A DNA stretch of 32,775 nt. Source: Rhodocyclaceae bacterium. Its GTDB lineage: Bacteria > Pseudomonadota > Gammaproteobacteria > Burkholderiales > Rhodocyclaceae. The position numbers and the translations under genes were made by a program. The notes beneath the pieces were generated by a model. It worked only from the letters and a program-made list of their open reading frames with translations, was not told the origin of the DNA and did no database searches. Where the stretch lies: positions 1 through 32,775 of the forward strand of contig JAGRFZ010000105.1 in the NCBI GenBank assembly GCA_020445785.1. The letters are read 5' to 3'. This document shows positions 15,449-25,973 of this stretch, one piece after another (the stretch's first letter is position 1; each line of letters begins with the position of its first letter).

Positions 15449-16033
15449 TCAGGCGAAGTTGGCCGCCGCGAAATCCCAGTTGGCGAGACTGTTGAGGAAG
15501 GTCTCGACGAACTTCGGACGGGCGTTGCGATAGTCGATGTAGTAGGCGTGCTCCCAGACGTCGATACAGAGCAGCGCCTTGTCGCCGGTGGTCAGCGGCG
15601 TGCCGGCAGGCCCCATATTGACGATGTCGACACTGCCGTCGGATTTCTTCACGAGCCAGGTCCAGCCGGAACCGAAGTTGCCGACGGCCGAGGCTTGGAA
15701 CGCCTTCTTGAATTCGTCGAAGCTGCCGAAGCGGGCATTGATGGCGTCGGCCAGGGCACCGCTCGGGGCGCCGCCGCCGCCTGGCTTCATCGAGCTCCAG
15801 AAGAAGGTGTGGTTCCAGACCTGGGCGGCATTGTTGTACACGCCGCCGGCGGGCGCCTTCTTGACGATGGCTTCGAGTTCGAGGCTTTCGAACTCGGTGC
15901 CCTTGATCAGGTTGTTGAGATTGGTGACGTAGGCCTGATGGTGCTTGCCGTAGTGATACTCGAAGGTCTCTTCCGAGATGTGCGGGGCGAGGGCGTTCTT
16001 GGCGTAGGGAAGTTCGGGAAGGGTGTGTTCCAC
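15449..16033 (-). CDS. sodB: Superoxide dismutase, iron type
   Basis: 194 residues, the usual length. It dismutates superoxide to oxygen and hydrogen peroxide in the cytoplasm. Metal ligands are visible as H27 (FEYHYGKHH), H75 (VWNHTFFW), D158 and H162 (DVWEHAYY). Gln71 in AAQVWNHTF is the outer-sphere Gln position used by Fe-SODs, while Mn enzymes place it in the second half, so I favour iron. The start is GTG at 16033 with AGGAG about 10 bases upstream. It follows xseA by 41 bases on the same strand and ends at its own terminator, so it may be read both from xseA and from a promoter of its own. Confidence 0.96.
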   Translation of the reverse strand: MEHTLPELPYAKNALAPHISEETFEYHYGKHHQAYVTNLNNLIKGTEFESLELEAIVKKAPAGGVYNNAAQVWNHTFFWSSMKPGGGGAPSGALADAINARFGSFDEFKKAFQASAVGNFGSGWTWLVKKSDGSVDIVNMGPAGTPLTTGDKALLCIDVWEHAYYIDYRNARPKFVETFLNSLANWDFAAANFA

Positions 16034-16074
16034 CTTGTGTGCTCCTGGGTCGGGTTGCAGAATGCTTGACTATT

Positions 16075-17469
16075 CTAGTCGGGTTTGTTGCGTGCTGACA
16101 AATCGTCGCTCGACGCCGACGGAGTGGTCGGGTGGCTGGCCACCACTTCGGCATCGACGTGGCCGTCCGAGAGCGTGATCGAGATGCCGTCGCCGGCGTC
16201 GAGCCGGGCCGCGTCGCGCACGACCCGACCTTCGGCGTCGCGCACGATGCCGTAGCCACGGCGCAGCACCCGGGTCGGATCGAGATGGGCCAGCGCCTCG
16301 TCGAGGGCGGTCAGTCGGCTCCCCGCGCGTTCCAGGCGCTTTCGCTGCGCAGATGCCAGACGCTCGGCCAGGGACGCCAGCCGGGTCGCGTTCACCGCCA
16401 GTTCGGGACGTCGCGCGCGCAGGCGCCAGGCGAGGGCATCGACCCGTGCCACTGCGCCGGCACGTACCGCCCCGAGTTGCGCATCGAGTCGCAGGCGCAG
16501 GTGTTCGACGCGCTCTCGCCGCCGTGCGATGCGTTCGGCCGGATGCACCAGCCGCAACTGGGCGCGGTCGAGACGCTGGGCGGCACGTTCGAGGTCGCGA
16601 CGCATGGCGCGGGACAAGGTGTCGGACAGGCGATCGAGGGTGGGGCCGAGTTCGACGAAGCCGGCGCTCGCGAGCTCGGCGGCCGCGGTCGGCGTGGCGG
16701 CGCGCAGATCGGCGGCGAAGTCGGCGATGGTGAAATCGTGCTCGTGGCCGACGCCGCAGACCACCGGCACGGCACAGGCCCGGATGCGGCGGGCCAGGGC
16801 TGCGTCGTTGAAGGCCCACAGGTCTTCCATGCTGCCGCCGCCGCGCACCACCAGCAGGACCTCGACACCGTCGTCGCGACAGCGGGCGGAGGCCGCGTCC
16901 ACGGCCGTGACGAGGCCGGCCGGTGCGCCTTCTCCCTGCACCGGACTGGGATAGAGGACCAGCCCTACCCCCGGGGCCCGGCGCGCCAGTGCCGACAGGA
17001 CGTCGCGCAGGGCCGCGGCCTGGGGAGAGGTGACGATGCCGACGGCGCGCGGATAGCGGGGCAGGGCGCGCTTGGCGGCGGGGTCGAACAGGCCCTCGCG
17101 CTCGAGTTCGGCGCGCAGCCGCAGGAAGGCTTCAAAGAGGTTTCCGACGCCGGCTCGACGCACCGCCTCGACATTCAGTTGGAAGTCGCCGCGGGCCTCG
17201 TAGAGGGTCGCCAGCGCGCGCACTTCCACCTCCTGTCCCTGCTCCAGCCGGAACGGCAGGAGTTGGGCGCGATTGCGCCACAAGGTGCAGCGCACCTGGG
17301 CCCGCTCGTCCTTGAGCGTGAAGTAGATGTGGCCCGATGCGGCGCGCACGAGATTGGAGATCTCGCCATTGATCCACAGCGGCGGCAGGGCGCGCTCGAG
17401 CGCCTCACGGGCCAGGCGGTTGAGGCGGCTGACCGGGATGACGGTGTCCGGGGACGTCGCTTCGATCAC
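16075..17469 (-). CDS. xseA: Exodeoxyribonuclease VII large subunit
   Basis: 464 residues. With XseB it degrades single-stranded DNA to oligonucleotides. The N-terminal OB-fold is clear (VSRLNRLAREALERALPPLW, INGEISNLVRAASGHIYFTL, about 13-50). The catalytic domain follows with PRAVGIVTSPQAAALRDVL, VVRGGGSMEDLWAFNDAALA and GVGHEHDFTIADFAADLRA, and a long Arg-rich coiled-coil region runs from about 275 to 400. It begins with GTG at 17469. xseB is not in the window. It diverges from exbB across a 404-base region and is followed closely by sodB. Confidence 0.96.
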   Translation of the reverse strand: MIEATSPDTVIPVSRLNRLAREALERALPPLWINGEISNLVRAASGHIYFTLKDERAQVRCTLWRNRAQLLPFRLEQGQEVEVRALATLYEARGDFQLNVEAVRRAGVGNLFEAFLRLRAELEREGLFDPAAKRALPRYPRAVGIVTSPQAAALRDVLSALARRAPGVGLVLYPSPVQGEGAPAGLVTAVDAASARCRDDGVEVLLVVRGGGSMEDLWAFNDAALARRIRACAVPVVCGVGHEHDFTIADFAADLRAATPTAAAELASAGFVELGPTLDRLSDTLSRAMRRDLERAAQRLDRAQLRLVHPAERIARRRERVEHLRLRLDAQLGAVRAGAVARVDALAWRLRARRPELAVNATRLASLAERLASAQRKRLERAGSRLTALDEALAHLDPTRVLRRGYGIVRDAEGRVVRDAARLDAGDGISITLSDGHVDAEVVASHPTTPSASSDDLSARNKPD

Positions 17470-17746
17470 CGGATCGGGCTCCCGAGCGATCCGCAGGCGT
17501 CGGCGACGATCACGTCTTACACTTCGAGTAACTTGTCATGTTTTTGATAGAACTTGTTGAATCACGACAATAGTTTGTTGCCAACTGCGGGTTCGTTCAG
17601 GCGACGGGAGTTCCGATCATAGCCGACCGGCCGCGCCGTTGCGCGCGTCATGGCCGATCGATCGCGGGTCGTGACGAGCGCCACATTTTCGATCAGCGTG
17701 ACCCGGGGCGTGCAGCCCCGCGGGTTGCAGTGGCGTACGCCCCCCT

Positions 17747-17781
17747 CTGTCCACAGGCTTGTCCACAGCTTGTGTGGACAG
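17747..17781. promoter_or_regulatory. Cluster of three DnaA-box-like tgtccaca sites
   Basis: ctgtccaca (17747-17755) and ttgtccaca (17759-17767) are direct repeats. The inverted copy tgtggacag (17773-17781) makes an inverted repeat with the second around five bases. ttgtccaca differs from the TTATCCACA DnaA consensus at one base. They lie 90-125 bases before exbB. A DnaA-regulated promoter or another dimeric regulator are both possible. Confidence 0.4.
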
Positions 17782-17810
17782 GCCGTCGCCACCCTGATCG
17801 ACGCGGCAAC

Positions 17811-17840
17811 TTGCGAAAAGGAATGCCGGGCGGCTACATT
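17811..17840 (+). promoter_or_regulatory. Candidate sigma-70 promoter of exbB operon
   Basis: ttgcga (17811-17816) and tacatt (17835-17840), four matches each to consensus, are 18 bases apart. They lie immediately downstream of the tgtccaca cluster and 34 bases before the exbB start. Confidence 0.3.
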
Positions 17841-17873
17841 CCGATCCTTCGAAGGCGCAGGGGGAGTCGAGTC

Positions 17874-18482
17874 GTGTTTGCCATCATCGAGGCCGCCGGT
17901 TGGCCGATCTGGCCGTTGCTGGCCGCGTCCCTGATCGCGGTGGCGCTGATCATCGAGCGTGCGATCACCTTGCGCCGCTCCCGGGTGGTTCCCGCCGGCC
18001 TGCTCGAACGGGTGATCACCGAGTTGCGTCAACGCGGGCCATCGGTCGACATGGTGAATCGGGTCTCCGCCCATTCGCCGCTGGGTCGGGTCCTGGCCGC
18101 AGGCGTGCGCAACATGCGCAGCTCGCGCGAGGTCATGAAGGAGTCGATCGAGGAGGCCGGGCGCGCAGTCGCCCACGATCTCGAGCGCTTTCTCGTGACG
18201 CTGGGCACGATCGCTTCGATCTCGCCCTTGATGGGTCTGTTCGGCACCATCGTCGGCATGATCGAGATCTTCGGTTCGCAGGGGCCGTCGGGCTCGAACC
18301 CGCAGCAGCTCGCCCACGGCATCTCGATCGCGCTCTACAACACCGGCTTCGGCCTGATGATCGCGATTCCCAGCGTGATCTTCTGGCGCCATTTTCGCGG
18401 CCTGGTCAATGCGTTCGTGATCGACATGGAGCAGCAGGCCGTCAAGTTGGTGGAAGTGGTGCACGGCGAGCGCCGCAACTGA
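17874..18482 (+). CDS. exbB: ExbB/TolQ-type proton channel protein
   Basis: 202 residues. With ExbD it forms the proton-driven motor that energises TonB or a related system across the inner membrane. The first helix lies at about 3-25 (IIEAAGWPIWPLLAASLIAVALIIERAI). The conserved region SISPLMGLFGTIVGMIEIF and the third helix ISIALYNTGFGLMIAIPSVIFWRHFRG are the MotA/TolQ/ExbB signature. The start chosen is GTG 17874 (VFAIIEAAG), with GGGGAG 7 bases upstream; the open frame further upstream crosses the intergenic repeats. It is the first gene of the exbB-exbD-lpxK-trm112-kdsB run. No tonB is present. Confidence 0.93.
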   Translation: MFAIIEAAGWPIWPLLAASLIAVALIIERAITLRRSRVVPAGLLERVITELRQRGPSVDMVNRVSAHSPLGRVLAAGVRNMRSSREVMKESIEEAGRAVAHDLERFLVTLGTIASISPLMGLFGTIVGMIEIFGSQGPSGSNPQQLAHGISIALYNTGFGLMIAIPSVIFWRHFRGLVNAFVIDMEQQAVKLVEVVHGERRN

Positions 18483-18495
18483 GCCGCGGCCAACC

Positions 18496-18912
18496 ATGCG
18501 ATTCCAGACCAACCGCCGGCAGGAAGAGCCCGAGATCAATTTGATCCCGATGATCGACATCCTGCTGGTGATCATCATCTTCCTGATGCTGACCACCACC
18601 TATTCGCGCATCGCCGGGCTCGAGGTGAATCTGCCGACGACCGATGCGGAAGCCACCGAAAGCCAGGTCAATGAGGTCAATGTGGCGGTCGATGCCGCCG
18701 GCGCGGTGCTGGTGAACAAGGCGCCGACCGGGGCCGGCGTCGAGGCGATCGCGGCTGCGCTGGCGGCCGCCGCCGCCGGCAACGACAAGGCGGTGGTGGT
18801 GATCAACGCCGATGCCAAGGCGAGCCACCAGAGCGTGGTGGACGTGATGCAGGCGGCGCAGCAGGCCGGACTCTCGAACATCTCTTTCGCGACGCAGACG
18901 ACGCGGCGCTGA
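18496..18912 (+). CDS. exbD: ExbD/TolR-type biopolymer transport protein
   Basis: 138 residues with a single N-terminal membrane helix (about 14-38, INLIPMIDILLVIIIFLMLTTTY). It carries the proton-path aspartate at D21, and the rest is a periplasmic domain ending in a strand-helix pattern (VVVINADAKASHQSVVDVMQAA). It is the partner of ExbB, 13 bases downstream of it. Its TGA overlaps the ATG of lpxK (TGATG), so energy transduction and lipid A genes are translated together. Confidence 0.94.
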   Translation: MRFQTNRRQEEPEINLIPMIDILLVIIIFLMLTTTYSRIAGLEVNLPTTDAEATESQVNEVNVAVDAAGAVLVNKAPTGAGVEAIAAALAAAAAGNDKAVVVINADAKASHQSVVDVMQAAQQAGLSNISFATQTTRR

Positions 18913-19925
18913 TGGCCGGCGCCAGCGCCCCCTCCCACTGGGCCGAGCGCAATGCGACCGCGCGCCTGTTGCTGCCCCTGGCGGGCCTGTACGGCGGCAT
19001 CGCGGGACTCCGGCGCTGGTGCTACCGACGGCGGTGGCTGTCGGTACGGCACGCGACGCGGCCGGTCATCGTGGTCGGCAACATCGCCGCCGGCGGCAGC
19101 GGCAAGACCCCGGTCGTGATCTGGCTGGCGCAACGCCTCAAGGCGGCCGGCCATGTGCCGGGAATCGTCAGTCGCGGCTACGGCCGGCGCGAGCGGGCGG
19201 TGACGGTGGTGGCGCCGGGCATGGATGCCGAGGCGGTCGGCGACGAAGCGGTGTTGATCGCGCATGCGACCGGCTGCCCGATGGTGGTCGGCGCAGATCG
19301 CCCGGCGGCCGTGGACCGGCTGCTGGCGATCCGCCCGGACTGCTCGGTGGTGATCAGCGACGACGGCATGCAGCACTATCGAATGGGGCGGGCGGCGGAG
19401 ATCGCGGTGGTGGACGAGGCGGTGCTGGGCAATCGCTGGCTGCTTCCATCCGGTCCGTTGCGCGAGCCGGTGGCTCGCCTGCACGAGGTGGATCTGGTGA
19501 TCTTCAACGGTGCGGCGTCCGCCGCCCTGCGCGATGTGGTGGCGCCGGTTCCGGCCTTTGCGATGCGGCTCGTGCCGGGGCCGGTCCGGCGTCTCGACGC
19601 CACCGAAGCGCAGTCGCTGGCCTCCTGGCGGGGGCGGCGGGTGCATGCGGTCGCCGGCATCGGGCGACCGCAACGCTTCTTCGAGATGCTCGCCGCCCAT
19701 GGCGTCGAGCCGGTTCCCCATGCCTTCGGCGATCACCACCGCTTTGCCGCCGGCGAGCTCGATTTCGCCGAGCGGCTGCCGATCCTGATGACCTCGAAGG
19801 ATGCGGTAAAATGCCGATCCTTTGCCCCGGCAGAGAGCTGGGAAGTGCCGGTCGATGCCGACATCGACGCCGCCGCGCTCAACATCCTCGTGGAGAAACT
19901 GGCCGATGGACAGTCGCCTGCTTGA
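18912..19925 (+). CDS. lpxK: Tetraacyldisaccharide 4'-kinase
   Basis: 337 residues. It phosphorylates the 4' position of the lipid A precursor at the inner membrane face. There is a hydrophobic N-terminal anchor ([18 protein letters not shown]), a Walker A at residues 56-67 ([12 protein letters not shown]), then [32 protein letters not shown] (a DDGxQH motif with catalytic Asp) and [11 protein letters not shown]. All match LpxK. It overlaps exbD by one base and trm112 by 20 bases. Confidence 0.96.
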   Translation: MAGASAPSHWAERNATARLLLPLAGLYGGIAGLRRWCYRRRWLSVRHATRPVIVVGNIAAGGSGKTPVVIWLAQRLKAAGHVPGIVSRGYGRRERAVTVVAPGMDAEAVGDEAVLIAHATGCPMVVGADRPAAVDRLLAIRPDCSVVISDDGMQHYRMGRAAEIAVVDEAVLGNRWLLPSGPLREPVARLHEVDLVIFNGAASAALRDVVAPVPAFAMRLVPGPVRRLDATEAQSLASWRGRRVHAVAGIGRPQRFFEMLAAHGVEPVPHAFGDHHRFAAGELDFAERLPILMTSKDAVKCRSFAPAESWEVPVDADIDAAALNILVEKLADGQSPA

Positions 19926-20081
19926 AATTCTGGTGTGCCCGATCTGCAAGGGTAATCTCGACTACCGCAAGGACAAGCAGGAACTGGTGTGCCGCCCGTG
20001 CAAGCTGGCCTATCCGATCCGCGACGGCATTCCGGTGATGCTCGAGGACGAGGCCCGCAGCGTCGGCGACGACGAGCTCTG

Positions 20082-20082
<1 letters not shown>
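19906..20082 (+). CDS. Trm112-family zinc-ribbon protein
   Basis: 58 residues, starting [16 protein letters not shown]. Four cysteines (C11, C14, C29, C32) form a CxxC-CxxC zinc site, followed by [13 protein letters not shown], the family ending. Bacterial Trm112-like proteins lie between lpxK and kdsB in many proteobacteria and may act as methyltransferase partners, as Trm112 does in eukaryotes. It overlaps lpxK by 20 bases and kdsB by one. Confidence 0.93.
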
Positions 20083-21588
<1,506 letters not shown>

Positions 21589-21603
21589 TCGGCGTGCGGA
21601 TGG

Positions 21604-21647
21604 GGCGCGTCGCCAGGGCATCGCCCGGCGGCGCGCCTTTGTTTTTT
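21604..21647 (+). terminator. Terminator after adk
   Basis: Stem ggcgcgtcgcc/ggcggcgcgcc (one G-U pair) with an inner gggc/gccc loop helix, followed by tttgtttttt. It lies 16 bases after the adk stop and closes the exbB-adk run. Confidence 0.82.
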
Positions 21648-21739
21648 GCGGCGCCCAGGGGCGCATCGAACCAGTCGCCGCAGCGGCGCGCGTCCTATCT
21701 CGCGCAAAGGGTGGCGCGTCGCGAGGAGAGGGGAGTCCA

Positions 21740-23029
21740 GTGAGCGCACGTAATGCGCTGTATCTGCAGTCCGGCGGCATGACCGCGGTCATCAATGCGT
21801 CTGCCTGTGGGGTGATCGAGACTGCCCGGCGCTATCCAGCGAGCATCGGTCGGGTGCTGGCGGCCCGGCACGGCACTCTCGGGCTGCTGCGCGAGGAATT
21901 GTTCGATACCGACGGGCTCGGTCGGGGCGAGCTGATCGGCATGCGCCAGACGCCCGGCGGGGTCTTCGGCTCCTGCCGCTTCGACCTCGACGAGCCCGAT
22001 GCCAATCCGGAACAGTACCGGCGCCTGCTTGCGGTGTTCGAGGCCCACGACATCGGCTTCCTGTTCCTGAACGGCGGCAATGGATCGATGCAGACCGCCC
22101 TGCAGATCGCCCGGGCGGCCAAGGCGCACGGCCGGCCGTTGCAGGTGATCGGCATCCCCAAGACGGTGGACAACGACATCGTCGAGGCCGATTGTTGCCC
22201 CGGCTATGGCTCGGCGATCAAGTATCTGGCGAGTTCGGTGCGTGAGGCCTCGATCGACATGGCGTCGATGAGCAGTCGCCGCGGGCGGGTCTTCGTGATC
22301 GAAGTGATGGGACGCAATGCCGGCTGGCTGGCGGCCGGTTGCGGTCTCGCCGCGGACGGGCCGGATGCCGCGCCGCAGTTGATCCTGCTGCCGGAAGTGG
22401 CGTTCGACGGCGAGGCCTTCGGCTCGAAGCTCAATCAATGCGTGGAGCGCATCGGTTGGTGCACGGTGGTGGTCGCCGAAGGTGTGCGCCATGCGGACGG
22501 CACGCCGTTGGCCCAGGTTTCACGCGAGGGCCATTACGTGCAGTTGGGGGGCGCCGGCGCGGTGGTGGCCCGTCTCGTGCAAGAGCGCTTCGGCTTCAAG
22601 GTGCACTGCGCGGTCACCGATTATCTGCAGCGCTCGGCCCGCCACCTGGCGTCGGCGACCGACGATGCCCAAGCCTACGCGGTCGGGGCCGCCGCGGTCG
22701 AGGCGGCCGTGGCTGGTGCGGATGGGGTGACGATGGCGGTGGAGCGGGTGTCGTCGTCGCCGTATTGCTGGCGGGTCGGCGCGGTGCCGCTGGTCCGTGT
22801 CGCCAATCTGGAGCGGCGTCTGCCGGAGGCGTTCATCCGCGCCGACGGCCTGCACGTGACCGGCGAATTCGTCGATTGGGCGCGCCCCCTGGTGGCCGGC
22901 GAGGCGCTGCCGGCCTTCATCGATGGCCTGCCTCGCTACTGGTCGCCGCGACTCCCCTTGCTGCCGGCGAAGTTGCCGGCGCACGAGCCGCGGCCGCCGG
23001 CCGCCGCTACAAGGAAACCCGTGGGTTGA
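21740..23029 (+). CDS. Phosphofructokinase, PPi-type-like
   Basis: 429 residues. It phosphorylates fructose 6-phosphate. The PPi-PFK-like layout is clear: LQSGGMTAVINAS at the N-terminus, PKTVDND at 140-146, GYGSAIKYLASSVREASIDM and VIEVMGRNAGWLAAGCGLA. In E. coli PfkA the donor choice is tied to Gly104 and Gly124, and PPi enzymes have Asp and Lys instead. Here the first is Gly115 (GGNGS at 112-116) and the second Lys141, a mixed pair. The donor (PPi or ATP) is therefore open. It is a monocistronic gene after the adk terminator. Its end overlaps the convergent YbhB gene by 23 bases. Confidence 0.88.
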   Translation: MSARNALYLQSGGMTAVINASACGVIETARRYPASIGRVLAARHGTLGLLREELFDTDGLGRGELIGMRQTPGGVFGSCRFDLDEPDANPEQYRRLLAVFEAHDIGFLFLNGGNGSMQTALQIARAAKAHGRPLQVIGIPKTVDNDIVEADCCPGYGSAIKYLASSVREASIDMASMSSRRGRVFVIEVMGRNAGWLAAGCGLAADGPDAAPQLILLPEVAFDGEAFGSKLNQCVERIGWCTVVVAEGVRHADGTPLAQVSREGHYVQLGGAGAVVARLVQERFGFKVHCAVTDYLQRSARHLASATDDAQAYAVGAAAVEAAVAGADGVTMAVERVSSSPYCWRVGAVPLVRVANLERRLPEAFIRADGLHVTGEFVDWARPLVAGEALPAFIDGLPRYWSPRLPLLPAKLPAHEPRPPAAATRKPVG

Positions 23030-23636
23030 GCGTGTAGCGACCGGTGATCGCCGCCGTGGCGAGAATATGCCCTTCGATCGCCGCGAGCGCGTCGGCACCG
23101 GCGAAGCGGCCGTCGAGGTCCAGCCGCGGCACGTCGAGGGCGTACAGCGTGAACACGTAGTGGTGCGGGATCTCGTCGTTCCAGGGCGGGCACGGGCCGT
23201 CGTAGCCGAAATAATCGCCCTGCATGTCGGCGTCGGCGGCGAACCAGGCGGTGTAGTCGTTGATCCCCTGCAGTGCACCGTGGGGTGCCTCGGGCCCGGC
23301 CTTGCCGCGGGCGGTGACGCCGTCGGAGAAGCTGCCGGCCGGCAGCTCGCGGATGTCCGGCGGTAGGTTGACCAGCACCCAATGGTAGAAATCGACCCGC
23401 GGCAGCGAGGCGGACACACTGCGCCCTTCCTGATTGACGTCGTCGCCGCGGCTCGGCACGTCCGGGTCGTGGCAGATCAGCGCCAGCGATCGGGTTCCTT
23501 CGGGTAGTCCGCTCCAGGCGAGTTGGGGGTTGCGATTGGCGCTGAGGGTGATGTGTCCGTCGGCGGCGGGGATGGCGAAGGCGAACTCGCCGGGGATCGG
23601 GGCGCCGTCGTGGAAGCTGCTGCTGGAAAGTTTCAT
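23007..23636 (-). CDS. YbhB/YbcL-family PEBP-like protein
   Basis: 209 residues of the phosphatidylethanolamine-binding / Raf kinase inhibitor-like fold. Motifs: LAWSGLPEGTRSLALICHDPDVP near 40-60, FYHWVLVNLPPDIRELP near 83-98, and YFGYDGPCPPWNDEIPHHYVFTLYALD near 142-170. The bacterial role is unclear. There is no signal peptide, so it is cytoplasmic. Its 3' end overlaps that of the phosphofructokinase gene; murJ lies upstream on the same strand with a 33-base gap, so the two may be cotranscribed. Confidence 0.9.
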   Translation of the reverse strand: MKLSSSSFHDGAPIPGEFAFAIPAADGHITLSANRNPQLAWSGLPEGTRSLALICHDPDVPSRGDDVNQEGRSVSASLPRVDFYHWVLVNLPPDIRELPAGSFSDGVTARGKAGPEAPHGALQGINDYTAWFAADADMQGDYFGYDGPCPPWNDEIPHHYVFTLYALDVPRLDLDGRFAGADALAAIEGHILATAAITGRYTLNPRVSL

Positions 23637-23669
23637 GACTGCTCCTTGTGGTCGGGAGGGGCCCGGTCC

Positions 23670-25205
23670 TCAGGCGGCGCGTCGGCGGAAATCGGCCGGC
23701 CGGAAGCCGAGCATGAACAGGACCGAAAAATAGACTACACCGCCGCCGACGACGATGGCGGCAAGGCGCAGCACGCGTTCGAGTGCCGGCGCCTGGGTCC
23801 ACAGTGCATCGCTGCCGGCACCGTAATGGAGGGCCAGCGCAAGTGCGGCCAGCGCCACCCCGAGCCGGGCCAGATAACCGCCCCAGCCGGGGGATGGACG
23901 ATAAACCCGGAGTCTGTGCAGGCCGCGGAACAGCAGGCCGGCATTGAGGCAGGAAGCGAGGCCGATCGACAACGCCAGCCCGGCGTGGCGCAGCGGGACG
24001 ATGAAGGCGAGGTTCATGAGCTGGGTGGCGATCAGGGTGACGATGGCGATACGTACCGGGGTGCGGATGTCCTGCCGGGCATAGAAGCCCGGTGCCAGGA
24101 TCTTGACCAGGATGAGGCCGGTCAGGCCGACGCTGTAGGCGATCAGGGCCGAGCGGGTCTGCAGCGCATCGGCGGCGGTGAATTCGCCGTGCATGAACAG
24201 GGTGGTGATCAACGGTACCGCAAGCATCGCCAACGCCAGGGCGGCCGGCAGGGTCAGCAGCAGGGTCAGGCGCAATCCCCAGTCGAGCAGATCCGAAAAG
24301 GCCTGGGTGTCGGCGTCGGCGTGATGGCGGGAGAGGCTGGGCAGGAGAATCGTGCCGAGGGCCACGCCGAGCAGGCCGGCCGGGAATTCCATCAGGCGGT
24401 CGGCGTAGTACAGCCAGGACACACTGCCGCTGTCGAGAAAGGAGGCGAACACGGTGTTGATCAGGAGCGAGATCTGGCTCACCGAGACGCCGAGGATCGC
24501 GGGTGCCATCAGCTTGAGGATGCGGCGCACGCCCGGGTCGTCGAGGGACAGATCGAAGCGCGGCAACATGCCGATCCGGCGCAGCGCCGGCAACTGCAGC
24601 CCGAGTTGCAGCAGGCCTCCGACGAACACCGCCCAGCCCAGGGCCATCACCGGCGGATCGAACCAGGGTGCGGCAAACAGCGCCATGGCGATGAAGCTGA
24701 GGTTCAGCAGGACCGGCGTGAAGGCCGGAATCGCGAAGCGGCTCCAGGTGTTGAGCACGCCTGCCGCGAGCGCGACCAGCGACATGAACAGGATGTACGG
24801 GAAGGTGATGCGGGTGAGGCTGACGGTCAATGCGAACTTGTCGGCCTCGTCGGCAAAGCCCGGCGCCGACAGGTGGATGATCAGCGGTGCCGCGATTGCG
24901 CCGACGATCGATACCACGAGCACGGCCAGCCCGAGCAGCGTCGCAACCCGATTCACCAGTCGGTGGGCGGCTTCGTCGCCCTCGCGGTTCTTGACTTCCG
25001 CCAGAATCGGCACGAAGGCCTGGGAGAAGGCGCCTTCGGCGAACATCCGGCGCAGCAGGTTGGGCAGGCGGAAGGCAACGAAGAAGGCGTCGGTGGCGAG
25101 ACCGGCACCGAAGGCGCGGGCGATCACGAAATCGCGCACGAAGCCCAGCACGCGGGAGAGCAGGGTCATGCCGCTGACCGTGACGAGCGCGCGCAGCAGG
25201 TTCAT
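23670..25205 (-). CDS. murJ: Lipid II flippase MurJ
   Basis: 511 residues with about 14 membrane helices. It moves lipid II across the inner membrane for peptidoglycan synthesis. The family start is clear: [65 protein letters not shown], ending KNREG. Further motifs include [26 protein letters not shown] and [17 protein letters not shown] 25205 was chosen over an upstream start that adds 24 unlikely residues. It diverges from rpsT, as in many betaproteobacteria. Confidence 0.96.
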   Translation of the reverse strand: MNLLRALVTVSGMTLLSRVLGFVRDFVIARAFGAGLATDAFFVAFRLPNLLRRMFAEGAFSQAFVPILAEVKNREGDEAAHRLVNRVATLLGLAVLVVSIVGAIAAPLIIHLSAPGFADEADKFALTVSLTRITFPYILFMSLVALAAGVLNTWSRFAIPAFTPVLLNLSFIAMALFAAPWFDPPVMALGWAVFVGGLLQLGLQLPALRRIGMLPRFDLSLDDPGVRRILKLMAPAILGVSVSQISLLINTVFASFLDSGSVSWLYYADRLMEFPAGLLGVALGTILLPSLSRHHADADTQAFSDLLDWGLRLTLLLTLPAALALAMLAVPLITTLFMHGEFTAADALQTRSALIAYSVGLTGLILVKILAPGFYARQDIRTPVRIAIVTLIATQLMNLAFIVPLRHAGLALSIGLASCLNAGLLFRGLHRLRVYRPSPGWGGYLARLGVALAALALALHYGAGSDALWTQAPALERVLRLAAIVVGGGVVYFSVLFMLGFRPADFRRRAA

Positions 25206-25278
25206 GGGGATGTCGGGCAGGTGGCGGGCAATGGCTCCGGATGATACGCGAAGTCGCGTCCCGGCCCCGTTGGCCATC

Positions 25279-25307
25279 TTGCTAACGCCGACCGGGGGCG
25301 TTAATAT
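25279..25307 (+). promoter_or_regulatory. rpsT promoter
   Basis: ttgcta (25279-25284) and taatat (25302-25307) are separated by exactly 17 bases, 37 bases before the rpsT start. It is the best sigma-70 promoter in the window, as expected for a ribosomal protein gene. Confidence 0.8.
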
Positions 25308-25344
25308 ACGCGGTTTCTTTTATCCAGCAACGGAAACCCTCGAC

Positions 25345-25611
25345 ATGGCCAATTCGGCACAAGCCCGTAAACGCGCGCGTCAGGCCACCAAGGCCCGCGC
25401 CCACAATGCCAGCCTGCGCTCCCGTTTGCGTACCGCGATCAAGGCCGTGCGCAAGGCGGTCGATGCCGGCGACAAGGCGGCTGCCCAGCAAGTCTATCGC
25501 TCGTCCACCAGCATCATCGACAGCATTGCCGACAAGCGCATCATCCACAAGAACAAGGCTGCCCGCCACAAGAGCCGCCTCTCCGCCGCAGTCAAGGCGA
25601 TGGCCGCCTGA
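25345..25611 (+). CDS. rpsT: 30S ribosomal protein S20
   Basis: 88 residues, strongly basic. The start [20 protein letters not shown] and the downstream [18 protein letters not shown] are diagnostic of bS20, which binds 16S rRNA in the small subunit. Monocistronic, with a near-consensus promoter and a terminator 20 bases after its stop; divergent from murJ. Confidence 0.97.
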   Translation: MANSAQARKRARQATKARAHNASLRSRLRTAIKAVRKAVDAGDKAAAQQVYRSSTSIIDSIADKRIIHKNKAARHKSRLSAAVKAMAA

Positions 25612-25630
25612 GTCCGGTCGGACGGCATCG

Positions 25631-25658
25631 AAAAGGCGACCGTGAGGTCGCCTTTTTT
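25631..25658 (+). terminator. Intrinsic terminator after rpsT
   Basis: aaaaggcgacc / ggtcgcctttt stem with a gtga tetraloop and six T in a row. The A-run at the left arm makes it usable on the minus strand as well, where the DUF3579 gene converges. Confidence 0.9.
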
Positions 25659-25676
25659 CGTGCCGCGCGCCGCCGA

Positions 25677-25973
25677 TCACACGGCGGCTTCGTCGGGGTC
25701 GATGCTCTCGACCTGAAGGTTGTTGTCCTTCGCGAAATTGACCAGAAAGTTGTAGGCGAGGGGCTCGACATCGTGGATGCGGGCATCGACGATGACCGTC
25801 TTGTCGCCCTTCAGGGTGCAGCCGGGGCGGACATAGGGGGAGTAGCGCATGCGGTTGTCTGCGCCGAAGGCGGACATGATGCCGCACAGGCGGTCGCCCC
25901 AGTCACTCGGTCGAAACTTCTTGCCTTCCCTGGTTACCCCGACGATGACGAAGCTTTCTATGGTTCGTTTCAT
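25677..25973 (-). CDS. DUF3579 domain protein
   Basis: 98 residues, cytoplasmic. FVIVGVTREGKKFRPSDWGDRLCGIMSAFG, then YSPYVRPG, VIVDARIHDVEPLAYNFLVNFAKDNNLQVE, match the DUF3579 family, found mainly in betaproteobacteria and often next to argD as here. Its function is not known to me. ATG 25973 is preferred; a GTG at 26000 adds nine residues. It converges on rpsT and diverges from argD. Confidence 0.9.
   Translation of the reverse strand: MKRTIESFVIVGVTREGKKFRPSDWGDRLCGIMSAFGADNRMRYSPYVRPGCTLKGDKTVIVDARIHDVEPLAYNFLVNFAKDNNLQVESIDPDEAAV

Larger units (their letters stand above)
17470..17873. other. Divergent xseA/exbB intergenic region
   Basis: 404 bases without a gene. The stretch 17519-17580 is unusually AT-rich for this DNA and repeats acttgt (in acttgtcatg and acttgttgaa); it probably carries the xseA promoter. 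Further right lie the three tgtccaca copies and a candidate exbB promoter, listed separately. Confidence 0.45.

Noticed and set aside
17747-17781. Chromosomal replication origin
   Set aside because: Only three DnaA-like sites, no AT-rich unwinding element beside them and no dnaA, dnaN or gidA nearby; kept as a regulatory candidate only.
23523-25244. Long plus-strand open frame opposite murJ
   Set aside because: Composition rich in Gln, Glu, Arg and Gly is an antisense artefact; MurJ on the other strand explains the region fully.
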